Positions 52,698 to 62,035 of a stretch of DNA of 64,000 nucleotides are shown here, in pieces. Under the pieces are notes generated by a model. The model was not told the DNA's origin, searched no databases, and saw only the letters and a program-made list of their open reading frames with translations. Both the position numbers and the translations under genes were made by a program. The DNA comes from Pandoraea sp. (GTDB taxonomy: Bacteria; Pseudomonadota; Gammaproteobacteria; Burkholderiales; Burkholderiaceae), in assembly GCF_004297875.1 (NCBI RefSeq), contig NZ_SCSK01000006.1, forward strand, positions 62,001 through 126,000, written 5' to 3'. How positions within the stretch are numbered: position 1 is the stretch's first letter; the number at the start of each line of letters is the position of its first letter.

Positions 52698-53372
52698 ATG
52701 TCGATAAGTCATTGGCCCGCGGGCGAGCGGCCCAGGGAAAAGCTGCTATCGCTCGGCGCCGAGGCACTGTCCGACGCCGAACTGCTGGCGATCTTCCTGC
52801 GCATCGGCACAACCGGCAAAAGCGCAGTTGCCCTTGCTCGCGAACTGCTGAGCCATTTCGGCACGCTCAATCGACTGTTTTGCGCCACCGCATCGGAATT
52901 GAGCGCCGTGCGCGGCATTGGTACAGCCAAGTACGCGCAACTTCAAGCCGTGCTGGAAATGGCGCGCCGCGCGCTGGGAGAGGAGTTGCAAGAGCAGGTG
53001 TCGCTCAGTTCGCCAACGGCGGTAAAACACTTTCTCCGCCTGTCCCTGGCGCACAAGCCCCATGAAGTCTTCTTTTGCCTGTATCTCAACACGCAAAATC
53101 AATTGATCCGGGCTGAATCCCTATTCCGGGGTTCATTGCAGCAAGCCACCGTCTATCCGCGCGAAGTCGCGCGCCAAGCCTTGCGCCACAATGCCGCAGG
53201 GCTCATTGTCGCACATAACCACCCGTCCGGCGTTGCGCGGCCAAGCGAGACCGACCTCCACCTGACCCGGCAGCTCGGAGCGACACTCCAATTGCTCGAA
53301 ATACGCCTGCTCGACCACTTCATCGTCGGCAGCTCCGACGTCTACTCCCTCGCCGAGCATGGCGAGCTATAA
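52698..53372 (+). CDS. radC: RadC family JAMM-domain protein
   Basis: 224 residues. N-terminal UPF0758 region (WPAGERPREKLLSLGAEALSDAELLAIFLR in pieces: PREKLLSLGAEALSD, ELLAIFLRIGT) with a helix-hairpin-helix (LSAVRGIGTAKYAQLQA), and a C-terminal MPN/JAMM metalloprotease-like domain with HNHPSGVARPSETD, the zinc motif (HxHPSGx7SxxD). Historically linked to DNA repair; the real function is unsettled. Divergent from fkpB and upstream of rpmB. Confidence 0.95.
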   Translation: MSISHWPAGERPREKLLSLGAEALSDAELLAIFLRIGTTGKSAVALARELLSHFGTLNRLFCATASELSAVRGIGTAKYAQLQAVLEMARRALGEELQEQVSLSSPTAVKHFLRLSLAHKPHEVFFCLYLNTQNQLIRAESLFRGSLQQATVYPREVARQALRHNAAGLIVAHNHPSGVARPSETDLHLTRQLGATLQLLEIRLLDHFIVGSSDVYSLAEHGEL

Positions 53373-53426
53373 TGCGCTTCCCCTGCCGGGCCTCCCGACG
53401 AAAACTGGGGTGCCGGCAAAAAGCAT

Positions 53427-53456
53427 TTGATTTGTCTGGGATTTTCTGGTTATAAT
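53427..53456 (+). promoter_or_regulatory. Promoter of rpmB-rpmG
   Basis: A consensus TATAAT (53451-53456) with TTGATT (53427-53432), 18 bp apart, 64 bp before the rpmB start. A perfect -10 in this GC-rich context fits a strong ribosomal-protein promoter. Confidence 0.7.
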
Positions 53457-53519
53457 CGCCGCCTGTCTTTTCGACTAACTTATTTTTTACCAGACAGCAT
53501 TTAGCGTTAGGAGTGCTTT

Positions 53520-53753
53520 ATGGCACGCGTATGTCAAGTGACCGGGAAAAAGCCGATGGTTGGCAATAATGTTTCCCACGCCAATAACAAAACCAAGCGC
53601 CGCTTCCTGCCGAACCTGCAAAACCGCCGTTTTTGGGTGGAAAGCGAAAATCGCTGGGTGAGCTTGCGAATTTCCAATGCCGGTCTTCGCCTGATCGACA
53701 AGAACGGTATCGATTCCGTGCTGGTCGACTTGCGCGCTCGCGGCGAGATCTAA
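53520..53753 (+). CDS. rpmB: 50S ribosomal protein L28
   Basis: 77 residues: [32 protein letters not shown] and the [16 protein letters not shown] pattern, all characteristic of L28. TTAGGAG precedes the ATG. The length is normal for betaproteobacteria. Followed 10 bp later by rpmG, the usual operon. Confidence 0.98.
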   Translation: MARVCQVTGKKPMVGNNVSHANNKTKRRFLPNLQNRRFWVESENRWVSLRISNAGLRLIDKNGIDSVLVDLRARGEI

Positions 53754-53763
53754 GGAGCTCATC

Positions 53764-53931
53764 ATGGCAAAAGGCGCCCGCGATAAAATCAAGCTGGAGT
53801 CGACCGCTGGTACGGGTCACTTCTATACGACCACCAAGAACAAGCGCACCAAACCGGAGAAGATGGAGATCATGAAGTTTGATCCGGTCGTTCGCAAGCA
53901 CGTGGCGTACAAAGAAACCAAGATCAAGTAA
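53764..53931 (+). CDS. rpmG: 50S ribosomal protein L33
   Basis: 55 residues: [39 protein letters not shown], ending VAYKETKIK. This is a zinc-free L33 (no CxxC pairs), as usual for proteobacteria. AAGGAG lies at the end of rpmB. Ended by a strong terminator. Confidence 0.98.
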   Translation: MAKGARDKIKLESTAGTGHFYTTTKNKRTKPEKMEIMKFDPVVRKHVAYKETKIK

Positions 53932-53964
53932 GCCATCGGCTGCGTTTCGCGCCAAGGTTGACCG

Positions 53965-53990
53965 ACCCCGCTTCGAGCGGGGTTTTTATT
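53965..53990 (+). terminator. Intrinsic terminator after rpmG
   Basis: ACCCCGCT (53965-53972) pairs with AGCGGGGT (53976-53983), followed by TTTTATTTT. Short, strong hairpin 34 bp past the rpmG stop. Confidence 0.92.
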
Positions 53991-54040
53991 TTGACGTCCA
54001 GCCTCGGTCGGTTTGTGGTGCGTCGGCGTTCGAACACACC

Positions 54041-54062
54041 GTAGCAATGGTGCCATCGCTAC
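54041..54062. promoter_or_regulatory. Near-perfect palindrome upstream of nadB
   Basis: GTAGCAATGG (54041-54050) and CCATCGCTAC (54053-54062) form 9 of 10 complementary pairs around TG. It lies 20 bp before a possible -10 TATACT (54082-54087) and 90 bp before nadB. A binding site for a regulator of NAD synthesis is possible; the factor is unknown. Confidence 0.4.
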
Positions 54063-54152
54063 GCTGTAGTCGCCAAATGGGTATACTGCAAAACCTCAAT
54101 CACTTTAGCGGATCCGCCCCGTGCACGAAGCGGGCCCGCATACATTTGCAGC

Positions 54153-55793
54153 ATGAACTTCGACGTCATCATTGTCGGCGGCGGTCTGGCCGGTCAGTCT
54201 GTGGCACTCCATCTTGCCGATACCTGCCGTGTGGCCATGATTACAAAGCGGCCGTTACCGGAGGGAGCGAGCGACTGGGCGCAAGGCGGCATTGCCGCCG
54301 TGCTGGACTCAACCGACAGTTGCGACGAGCATGTGGCCGACACGCTGGTCGCTGGCGCCGGCCTGTGCGACGAAGCCGCAACCCGCTTTATCGTCGAAAA
54401 CGGACGTACCGCAATCGAATGGCTGATTGGCCAGGGTGTGCCGTTTACCAGGGACGCCGCGGCCGAACTGGGATTTCATCTGACGCGCGAAGGCGGGCAC
54501 AGCCATCGGCGGATCATCCACGCCGCCGACGCTACCGGGCATGCAGTCGTTACGACGCTGGCCGAGCGCGTGCGCAAACACCCGAATATCACGCTGTTCG
54601 AGAACCATTTCGCGATCGATCTCATCACCAATGCGCGTTTGCCGGGGAATCTCTCGGCAGCAGGTCATTCGCGCTGCCACGGCCTCTACCTGCTCGATCT
54701 GGAGCGCGGCACGGTGCAAACCATGACCGCCCGGCAAACCGTGCTGGCCACCGGAGGCGCCGGCAAGGTCTACCTCTACACCACGAATCCGGATACGGCC
54801 ACCGGCGACGGTATTGCAATGGCATGGCGGGCCGGCTGCCGCGTCGCCAACATGGAATTCATCCAGTTTCACCCCACGTGCCTTTATCACCCCTATGCGA
54901 AGTCTTTCCTGATTTCCGAGGCGGTGCGCGGCGAAGGTGGTTTGCTGAAACTCCCCGATGGCACGCGCTTCATGCCCCAGCACGACGCGCGGGCCGAACT
55001 CGCACCACGCGACATCGTGGCACGAGCGATCGACTTCGAAATCAAAAAACGCGGCCTCGATTGCGTCCATCTTGATATCAGTCATCAGCCCGCGGCATTT
55101 CTTCACGAGCATTTCCCGACGATCCTGGCACGCTGCAGGGAGTTCGGCATCGATATTACCCGCCAACCGATACCGGTGGTCCCGGCGGCACACTATACGT
55201 GCGGCGGCGTCGTAACCGATCTCGCCGGACAGACCGACTTGCCCGGACTCTATGCCGTGGGGGAGACAGCGTACACCGGTTTGCATGGCGCCAACCGGCT
55301 GGCCAGCAACTCACTGCTGGAATGTCTGGTGCTGGGCCGCGCCGCCGCGCAAAGCATCCTGCAGGGCGCACACGCCGAGAGCACGGAGATCAGTGTGCCG
55401 GAATGGGATGAGAGCCGCGTCTCGGACGCAGACGAGGAAGTCGTGGTTGCCCACAACTGGGACGAATTACGCCGCATGATGTGGAATTACGTCGGCATCG
55501 TTCGTACCGACAAGCGACTGGAGCGCGCACAGCACCGCATTCGCCTGCTGCGTGAGGAGATCACCGAATATTATTCGCATTTTCGCGTTGGAAGGGATCT
55601 GCTGGAGTTGCGCAACCTGGTGGACGTGGCATCGCTGATCGTCAACAGTGCGCTGTCTCGACAGGAAAGTCGCGGACTGCATTTCAGTCGCGATTATCCG
55701 GAGACCTTGCCCAAGGCATTGCCGACCGTGTTGCCGCCCCCCGCGAAAGCGGCGCTGCGCAACGCAGCGGCACATCCGGGATTGGGACGTTAG
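54153..55793 (+). CDS. nadB: L-aspartate oxidase
   Basis: 546 residues. FAD enzyme that oxidises L-aspartate to iminoaspartate, the first step of de novo NAD synthesis. Dinucleotide motif VIIVGGGLAGQSVALHLA, then GASDWAQGGIAAVLD, GGHSHRRIIHAADATG, VLATGGAGKVYLYTTNPDTATGDGIAM (in pieces: TGGAGKVYLYTTNP, ATGDGIAMAWRAGC), FIQFHPTCLY, EAVRGEGG and the active-site PAAHYTCGG. C-terminal helical domain complete. It faces nadC and overlaps its stop by 4 bp. Confidence 0.96.
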   Translation: MNFDVIIVGGGLAGQSVALHLADTCRVAMITKRPLPEGASDWAQGGIAAVLDSTDSCDEHVADTLVAGAGLCDEAATRFIVENGRTAIEWLIGQGVPFTRDAAAELGFHLTREGGHSHRRIIHAADATGHAVVTTLAERVRKHPNITLFENHFAIDLITNARLPGNLSAAGHSRCHGLYLLDLERGTVQTMTARQTVLATGGAGKVYLYTTNPDTATGDGIAMAWRAGCRVANMEFIQFHPTCLYHPYAKSFLISEAVRGEGGLLKLPDGTRFMPQHDARAELAPRDIVARAIDFEIKKRGLDCVHLDISHQPAAFLHEHFPTILARCREFGIDITRQPIPVVPAAHYTCGGVVTDLAGQTDLPGLYAVGETAYTGLHGANRLASNSLLECLVLGRAAAQSILQGAHAESTEISVPEWDESRVSDADEEVVVAHNWDELRRMMWNYVGIVRTDKRLERAQHRIRLLREEITEYYSHFRVGRDLLELRNLVDVASLIVNSALSRQESRGLHFSRDYPETLPKALPTVLPPPAKAALRNAAAHPGLGR

Positions 55794-56662
55794 ATCATTC
55801 GCATGGAGTAATCGACGGCCTTGATGTCCTTGGTCAGGCTGCCGATCGAGATACGGTCGACGCCGGTTTGCGCGATGGCCCGGACCGTTTGCATATTCAC
55901 GCCGCCCGATACCTCCAACACTGCCCGGCCAGCCGTCATGCGCACCGCTTCGCGCATCATGTCGTAACTAAAATTGTCGAGCAGGATCGACGTCGCACCG
56001 GCGCGCAGCACTTCGTCGAGCTGTTCGAGTGTCTCGACTTCGATCTGCACCGACACACCAGCATTGAGCGCCCGAGCCGCATCGAGCACAGGCCCGATAC
56101 CACCCGCCGCCGCGATGTGATTTTCCTTGATCAAGATGCCGTCATACAAGGCAAGCCGCTGGTTGACCCCACCCCCGACCCGCACCGCGTATTTCTGCGC
56201 CAGCCGCAAGCCCGGCAGTGTCTTGCGGGTGTCGAGAATTTGCGCCTTGGTGCCGGCGACCGCATCGACATAGGAGCGGGTCACCGTGGCGACGCCGGAA
56301 AGCATTTGCAGAAAGTTCAAGGCACACCGCTCGCCGGTGAGCAAGGCGCGCGCCGGCCCAGTCAATTCGCACACCGGCGTATTGGCCGCCATCAACGCGC
56401 CTTCGAAATAATGCCACTCGACGCGGATCGACGCGTCCAAACGCCGCATGACGGCTTTCAGCCAAGGTGCGCCGCATAACACAGCAGCATCTCTCACGAT
56501 GATCCGCGCCTTGCCAATTTCATCAGCCGGCACCAGCAAACCCGTCAGGTCGCCGCTGCCGACGTCTTCGGCCAACGCGCTGTCGACGTTACGATCCAAG
56601 GCATCGGCCAAGGGGGTGCCAAATTCGGTAAACAGCGGGAAGTCGCAGGAAATCGAGGTCAT
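55790..56662 (-). CDS. nadC: Nicotinate-nucleotide pyrophosphorylase (quinolinate phosphoribosyltransferase)
   Basis: 290 residues. Converts quinolinate and PRPP to nicotinate mononucleotide. Motifs: [58 protein letters not shown] (in pieces: [17 protein letters not shown]), [25 protein letters not shown]-type [27 protein letters not shown] and [12 protein letters not shown]. Overlaps the nadA stop by 4 bp (ATGA), so nadA-nadC are coupled. Confidence 0.96.
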   Translation of the reverse strand: MTSISCDFPLFTEFGTPLADALDRNVDSALAEDVGSGDLTGLLVPADEIGKARIIVRDAAVLCGAPWLKAVMRRLDASIRVEWHYFEGALMAANTPVCELTGPARALLTGERCALNFLQMLSGVATVTRSYVDAVAGTKAQILDTRKTLPGLRLAQKYAVRVGGGVNQRLALYDGILIKENHIAAAGGIGPVLDAARALNAGVSVQIEVETLEQLDEVLRAGATSILLDNFSYDMMREAVRMTAGRAVLEVSGGVNMQTVRAIAQTGVDRISIGSLTKDIKAVDYSMRMI

Positions 56663-57795
56663 GCGGGGCCAACTCCTGAAAATAGTGCCGTGTCGCGCGC
56701 CAAATCACCGCTGGCCCGCACGGTCTTCTTGCGCTCTGCAGCAAAGGCCAGCATGCGGTCGATGCAAACATACGCTTGCTCGCCGATCTGTGGGTCGACA
56801 TGAATTTCGTTATTTCCCGTTTCCAGCACATGGACCAGGTTTTCCAGACCATTCATGGCCATCCAGGGGCAATGGGCGCAGCTCTTGCAAGTCGCGCTGT
56901 TACCGGCCGTCGGTGCTTCGATCAGATGCTTGCCTGACGCTGCGGCCCGCATTTTGTGCAAAATGCCGTTATCAGTCGCGACAATGAACTCGGTCGCCGG
57001 CAACGTGCGCACCGCATCGATAAGCTGCGAGGTCGAGCCGACCACATCGGCCTGCGCAACGACCGACGCAGGGGACTCGGGATGCACAAGAACCTTGGCG
57101 CGCGGGTGTTCGCGGCGCAGCAACTCCAGTTCGACACCCTTGAATTCATCATGTACGAGACAGGCGCCCTGCCACAGCAGCATGTCCGCGCCCGTTTTCT
57201 CCTGCACGTAACGGCCCAGATGGCGATCCGGCGCCCAAAGGATTTTTTTGCCCTGCGCGTGCAAATGAGCGACGATATCGAGCCCGATGCTCGATGTCAC
57301 CATCCAGTCCGCTCGAGCCTTGACGGCCGCGCTCGTATTCGCGTACACAACCACGGTACGATCCGGGTGCGCATCGCAAAATGCCGCGAATTGGTCGGCC
57401 GGACAACCCAGATCGAGAGAGCACGTCGCGTCGAGGTCGGGCATCAGGATGCGCTTTTCGGGGCTCAGGATCTTCGCGGTCTCGCCCATGAAGCGCACGC
57501 CCGCGACAATCAGCGTGTGCGCCGGATGGTCTCGTCCGAAGCGCGCCATCTCCAGGGAATCGGCAACACAGCCGCCAGTTTCCTCAGCCAGATCCTGCAG
57601 GTCGGCATCGACATAATAATGGGCCACGAGCACGGCGTTGCGCTCGGCAAGTAACTGTCTGACGCGGGACTTCAGCGCCGCGCGGCGATCCGGCGTCAAT
57701 GCTTCCGGCACACGCGCCCATGCATGTGCCACGCATGCGCCGCCAGCGGCGTCCGGACGCTCGAACTCGATCGATTTGAGAGGCGATTCAACCAT
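56659..57795 (-). CDS. nadA: Quinolinate synthase
   Basis: 378 residues from ATG 57795 (a GTG sits just before). [4Fe-4S] enzyme condensing iminoaspartate with DHAP. Motifs: [42 protein letters not shown] (in pieces: [14 protein letters not shown]), [53 protein letters not shown] and [20 protein letters not shown], giving the cluster cysteines. First gene of nadA-nadC; a strong hairpin followed by a T-rich stretch sits 33 bp before its start. Confidence 0.96.
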   Translation of the reverse strand: MVESPLKSIEFERPDAAGGACVAHAWARVPEALTPDRRAALKSRVRQLLAERNAVLVAHYYVDADLQDLAEETGGCVADSLEMARFGRDHPAHTLIVAGVRFMGETAKILSPEKRILMPDLDATCSLDLGCPADQFAAFCDAHPDRTVVVYANTSAAVKARADWMVTSSIGLDIVAHLHAQGKKILWAPDRHLGRYVQEKTGADMLLWQGACLVHDEFKGVELELLRREHPRAKVLVHPESPASVVAQADVVGSTSQLIDAVRTLPATEFIVATDNGILHKMRAAASGKHLIEAPTAGNSATCKSCAHCPWMAMNGLENLVHVLETGNNEIHVDPQIGEQAYVCIDRMLAFAAERKKTVRASGDLARDTALFSGVGPA

Positions 57796-57827
57796 CACGA
57801 CTACCCAAAAATAAAACCTGAAACAAA

Positions 57828-57849
57828 GAACCCCGCCATGGCGGGGTTC
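57828..57849 (-). terminator. Intrinsic terminator after desaturase gene / in front of nadA
   Basis: A 22-bp perfect palindrome with arms GAACCCCGCC and GGCGGGGTTC around AT; on the minus strand it is followed by TTTGTTTC. It would end the desaturase transcript (stop at 57916), but it also lies inside any nadA leader that starts upstream of it. Confidence 0.8.
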
Positions 57850-57856
57850 TGATTAT

Positions 57857-57889
57857 GCGTCAAAAATCAAAAGCCGGCAGATTTGACGC
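57857..57889. promoter_or_regulatory. Inverted repeat upstream of nadA
   Basis: GCGTCAAA (57857-57864) and TTTGACGC (57882-57889), perfect 8-bp arms with a 17-bp spacer, between the desaturase stop and nadA. The centre-to-centre distance of about 25 bp is not a whole number of helix turns. Candidate operator of unknown factor. Confidence 0.35.
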
Positions 57890-57915
57890 TCGGCCGGGCC
57901 GGACAAGGGTCCGGC

Positions 57916-59127
57916 TCAAGCGTAGCGTCGCAGGCGCAGCGCAAACTCTCGCAACGCTTGAATTCCGCTTTGCTCTGCCCGCTGACACCAGTTTTGCAAC
58001 TGCGCCAACAGTTGTTCCCGTGAAGCGTTCGAACGACTCCAGATTTCCGCCAATTCGCTGCGCATGTCGTAGTAGGTCTTGAGTGCGCTGCTGTGGGCGA
58101 AAATCTCAGTGAGCTGCTGCTTTTGGGGCTCCTGCAGCTTGGATTCGTCCTGATGAAACCATTTGCCCGCCTTGCGGAACAATTGATATTCACCGTGCTG
58201 ATGCTTTTCCTTGAGACGTGTCAATTCGTCACGATAAGCGCGCTTGAAAGCTTTCGCATAGCGCGCCATCACTTCGTACCGGTTCGACAGCACTGCTTGC
58301 AGCGTGTCCTGGTCGCACAGCGCCTTGCTGCCGGCAAGCTTCGGTGTAGGCGCCACTTTCTTGACCTTGGCCAGACCAACGGCTGACAACATGCAGATAT
58401 ACATCCAGCCGATATCGAATTCGTACCACTTGTTCGACAATTTGGCCGACGTGGCAAATGTATGGTGGTTATTGTGCAGTTCCTCGCCGCCGATCAGAAT
58501 GCCCCACGGCAGCAAATTGGTCGAAGCGTCGGCACAATCGAAATTGCGATAGCCCCAAAAATGGCCCAGGCCATTGACCACGCCGGCCGCCCAGAACGGA
58601 ATCCAGATCATCTGGACCGCCCAGACCGTCAGTCCGATCGCACCAAACAGCGCGAGATTGATGATCATCATCACACTGATGCCGAGAATCGTGTAACGTT
58701 TGTACAAATTATTCTCGAGCCAATCGTTCGGCGTGCCGTGACTGTATTTGCTCAGGGTTTCCGCATTGGCTGCTTCGACACGGTACAGTTCGGCGCCTTG
58801 CCACAGAACCTTGCTCAGACCGCGAGTTTGCGGACTGTGCGGATCTTCTTCGGTTTCGCATTTGGCGTGGTGCTTGCGATGGACAGCCGCCCATTCGCTG
58901 GTCACCATGCCCGTGGTCATCCACAGCCAGAAACGAAAGAAATGTGCCACCGCGGGATGCACGTCGAGCGCACGATGCGCCTGGCAGCGATGCAGATAAA
59001 TCGTCACGCCTGCGATCGTGATGTGCGTGACCACCAGCGTGTACAACACAACCTGCCACCAGTGCCAATGGAGCAAGCCGTGCGAAACGAATCCAAGCAA
59101 ACTATCCAACAAGATATGAGACTCCAA
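57916..59127 (-). CDS. Fatty-acid (acyl-lipid/acyl-CoA) desaturase
   Basis: 403 residues. Membrane desaturase with three histidine boxes: YLHRCQAHRA (HxxxxH), AVHRKHHAKCE (HxxHH) and GEELHNNHHTF (HxxHH), and hydrophobic helix pairs between them. It introduces a double bond into an acyl chain using O2, with electrons from a ferredoxin/cytochrome system. After the last box (about residue 225) a long helical, charged C-terminal region of about 150 residues follows (YEVMARYAKAFKRAYRDEL, LFRKAGKWFHQDES), which is not part of the usual catalytic core. Single gene, own terminator. Confidence 0.92.
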   Translation of the reverse strand: MESHILLDSLLGFVSHGLLHWHWWQVVLYTLVVTHITIAGVTIYLHRCQAHRALDVHPAVAHFFRFWLWMTTGMVTSEWAAVHRKHHAKCETEEDPHSPQTRGLSKVLWQGAELYRVEAANAETLSKYSHGTPNDWLENNLYKRYTILGISVMMIINLALFGAIGLTVWAVQMIWIPFWAAGVVNGLGHFWGYRNFDCADASTNLLPWGILIGGEELHNNHHTFATSAKLSNKWYEFDIGWMYICMLSAVGLAKVKKVAPTPKLAGSKALCDQDTLQAVLSNRYEVMARYAKAFKRAYRDELTRLKEKHQHGEYQLFRKAGKWFHQDESKLQEPQKQQLTEIFAHSSALKTYYDMRSELAEIWSRSNASREQLLAQLQNWCQRAEQSGIQALREFALRLRRYA

Positions 59128-59307
59128 GATAAAGCACGGTATCCGGTGCTACCGAACGCAACGGCAAGCGAATCAGTTTCCCGCTCGTCCGCTTCCCGGA
59201 AGCCCCCTTGTGCTTAACAGAAGATTTTACCCTATACAATGTCACAAGTCTGTAGTATAAGCGGCACGAATTTGCTCTAGATCAAAAAGGGGGCTCGCCT
59301 CGCATTT

Positions 59308-60675
59308 TCAAGGCCCGTTGCCTGTATTTTGACTGGTGCCCCGCTCGGCGCCGGCTTCGACAGGCGCAGGGGGTGCCACCGGCCAATCGTTGAGTATGCG
59401 AATTTCGCGCTGGGCATAAGGTATCTCTATACCGTTTTCACGAAAACTCTGCCAGATTTTCAGATTGACCTTAGATCGGATTCCCAGGGTCCCCAATGCG
59501 GGATCCTGCACCCAAAAGCCCATCTCGAGATTCATCCCGTCCGAGCCAAAGCCCGTCAGTGCCGCCCAAGGCGCCGGAGACGACAAAACGCGGTCGAGTC
59601 CCTGGACCGCGGCAAGCATCAGTTGCATCGCCAGCTCGACATCGGCCGAATAGGCAATCTGCACAGACACTTTGGCCAATCCGCGGGTCTCGGTAAAAGA
59701 GTGATTTTGTACAACGTCGGAAATGAGTTTCTCGTTGGGAACGATCACTTCGACGCCGTCCAGTCCGCGCACCACGGTGTAGCGCGTGCGAATTTGCGCG
59801 ACGGTGCCGTGATAGTTGTTGACTGTTACCAGATCGCCGATACGGAGCGACCGATCCAGCAAAATAATGAATCCGGACACGTAGTTGCTGGCAATTTTTT
59901 GCAACCCGAAGCCCAGGCCCACGCCCAACGCGCCGCCAAACACGCCCAACACGGTGATATCGATCCCGACCAGGGAGAGCGACACAAGGAGAGCGACCAC
60001 CAGCAGCAGTGCCTTGGCCAGGCGCGACAACACCACCTTCAGGTTGGCGTCAACCGCCTTCGCGCGCATGATGCGATCCTCAAGTACCGCGCTGGCCCAC
60101 AGGGCAAGCAATACCGTGCCGCACACCCACAAGGCGCCAGTGATCAACGTCAATAGCGACAGGGAGTTGCGGCCAACCGCAAGCCGAATGCCGCCGAGCC
60201 ACCGGAACAGATCCCCCTGCACCCCCAACACATAGACGATCATGCCGCCCCAAGCGAAGACAACGACGAACCGCTCGATCACGTGCAGCATGCCGCTGGC
60301 CTGGGCCGATTGGGAAAACAGGCGTCGCAGCAGATAGAACGCCAGATAGATCACGCCAATGCCGAACAGCGGCACCTGCGCTACGGCAAGCAACGAAGTG
60401 TGAATCCTGTCGGCCAGACTCAGCCGCACCAAACCGACCACCGCCCATCCCACCAACGGGAACATCGATCGCAGCAAGCTCGACGCGCCGGCCCTGCGCG
60501 CGGGGGGCACACTGGCATAATGCCGCTGAAGTCGGGCCGAAAGCCAACGCGCCACACCGAAACTCACCAGCAGTGCGCTGGCCAGTGCGGCAATCTGCCA
60601 GACAATGCCCGGATCGCCGAAGTCGTGGATCAGGTCCCGCAACATTTGGGCAAACGCCCTGCTCTTTCCCGCCAT
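59308..60675 (-). CDS. Mechanosensitive ion channel family protein (MscS type)
   Basis: 455 residues. About six transmembrane helices before the MscS core, so larger than E. coli MscS. The pore helix is LGVFGGALGVGLGFGLQKIASNYVSGFIILLDRSLRIGDLV (in pieces: GGALGVGLGFGLQKIASNYV, GFIILLDRSLRIGDLV), then the beta domain GTVAQIRTRYTVVRGLDGVEVIVPNE and a C-terminal alpha/beta domain ending EIPYAQREIRIL. A Pro/Ala tail closes the protein. Likely osmotic safety valve; ion preference unknown. 46 bp upstream lies the end of the methyltransferase gene, same strand. Confidence 0.93.
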   Translation of the reverse strand: MAGKSRAFAQMLRDLIHDFGDPGIVWQIAALASALLVSFGVARWLSARLQRHYASVPPARRAGASSLLRSMFPLVGWAVVGLVRLSLADRIHTSLLAVAQVPLFGIGVIYLAFYLLRRLFSQSAQASGMLHVIERFVVVFAWGGMIVYVLGVQGDLFRWLGGIRLAVGRNSLSLLTLITGALWVCGTVLLALWASAVLEDRIMRAKAVDANLKVVLSRLAKALLLVVALLVSLSLVGIDITVLGVFGGALGVGLGFGLQKIASNYVSGFIILLDRSLRIGDLVTVNNYHGTVAQIRTRYTVVRGLDGVEVIVPNEKLISDVVQNHSFTETRGLAKVSVQIAYSADVELAMQLMLAAVQGLDRVLSSPAPWAALTGFGSDGMNLEMGFWVQDPALGTLGIRSKVNLKIWQSFRENGIEIPYAQREIRILNDWPVAPPAPVEAGAERGTSQNTGNGP

Positions 60676-60721
60676 GACGCCCTCTCGAGGATGCCTTCGC
60701 CAGTCGCTTGCGCGTCAGAGG

Positions 60722-62035
60722 CTACTTCTTTCGTTCGAACACCGCCGCAAAGAACCCATCGGTCGCATGCCGATGCGGCAGCAACTCCAGATAGGGCCCG
60801 TTCGCCAGCGACGCTGCCTCGGGTATTTTCTGGCTTTCCAGGATCTCACTGGCGGCCAGCGGGACGAAGTCGTCGTGCGACGCAACAAAGGCCTCGGCGA
60901 TTTCGCGATTTTCCGCATCGAGCAGACTGCATGTCGCGTAGACCAAACGGCCGCCAGGTTTGACCAGGCGCGCCGCGCTGGCCAGAATCGATGCTTGCTT
61001 GACGATCAACTCCTCGACCGCCTGCGGCGACTGCCGCCACTTCAAGTCGGGGTTGCGCCGCAAGGTGCCGAGACCGCTGCACGGCGCATCGACCAGCACG
61101 CGATCGATCTTGCCCGCCAGACGCTTGATCTTCGCGTCGTTCTCGCTGTCGATCAGTACCGGATGCACATTGCTCAGGCCACTGCGCGCCAGGCGCGGCT
61201 TGAGTTTCGCGAGCCGTTTGTCGGATACATCGAATGCATAAAGCCGTCCGCTCGAGCGCATCATCGCGCCCAGTGCCAGTGTCTTGCCGCCCGCGCCGGC
61301 GCAAAAATCAACAATCATTTCGCCGCGACGCGGCGCGACCAGCTGGCATAACAACTGACTACCTTCGTCCTGCACCTCGAGCGCGCCCGCTTCGAACAGC
61401 GGCAGGCGCTGCAGCGCCGGTTTGCCGGCCAGCCGGATGCCATGCGGCGCGTAACGCGTGGGCGCAGCATCGATATGACTGTCGGCCAGCGCCGCCAAGG
61501 CAGCGTCGCGGTCCATCTTCATCAGATTGACCCGACAGTCCAGCGGCGCAGGCCGATTCAGCGCCACCGCCAACTGCTGCGCCTGGTCTTCGCCGAGTTT
61601 TTGCACCAAACGTGCATAGATCCACTCGGGCAGATTCGCGCGAACCCGCGGTGCCAGGCTGCCCGGATCGATTCGAGCGACGTGCGCGAGCCATTGCCGC
61701 TCGTCGGGCGAGGCATGCGCGGCGCAGGCATCCTCGCCCTGCGTGGCCCACAAGCCCAGCAGGGCCAGACGCCGCTCGATCGGCCCCTGGCCGCTCTCGG
61801 CATCATGCGAGAACTCGGATTTGCGGCGCAGCACCGCAAACACGGACTCGGCGATAGCGCCGCGCTCGCGATGACCAAGCTTAGGCTCGGCACGAAAGTA
61901 CGCGCTCACTACGGAATCTGCCGGCGCGGTGAACTTGAGAATTTGCGCCAGCAGCGCCTGAGTGTGCGCCAGAATCCCTTGCGTGACGCCGCGCGTGTCG
62001 CGGCCGAGCGCGCGCGGCCGACGGGTCTTTCTCAT
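60722..62035 (-). CDS. RsmB/NOP family rRNA (cytosine-C5) methyltransferase
   Basis: 437 residues. N-terminal RNA-binding helical region (about 1-150), then a SAM-dependent methyltransferase: EVQDEGSQLLCQL, VDFCAGAGGKTLALGAMM (SAM motif I), YAFDVSDKRLAKLKPRL, VLVDAPCSGLGTLRRNPDLKW (motif IV with the PCSG cysteine) and LVYATCSLLDAENREI (motif VI with the catalytic TCS cysteine). Probably modifies 16S rRNA or a tRNA. The N-terminus is not a clear NusB-like domain, so it may not be RsmB itself. Start overlaps the purN stop by 4 bp. Confidence 0.9.
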   Translation of the reverse strand: MRKTRRPRALGRDTRGVTQGILAHTQALLAQILKFTAPADSVVSAYFRAEPKLGHRERGAIAESVFAVLRRKSEFSHDAESGQGPIERRLALLGLWATQGEDACAAHASPDERQWLAHVARIDPGSLAPRVRANLPEWIYARLVQKLGEDQAQQLAVALNRPAPLDCRVNLMKMDRDAALAALADSHIDAAPTRYAPHGIRLAGKPALQRLPLFEAGALEVQDEGSQLLCQLVAPRRGEMIVDFCAGAGGKTLALGAMMRSSGRLYAFDVSDKRLAKLKPRLARSGLSNVHPVLIDSENDAKIKRLAGKIDRVLVDAPCSGLGTLRRNPDLKWRQSPQAVEELIVKQASILASAARLVKPGGRLVYATCSLLDAENREIAEAFVASHDDFVPLAASEILESQKIPEAASLANGPYLELLPHRHATDGFFAAVFERKK

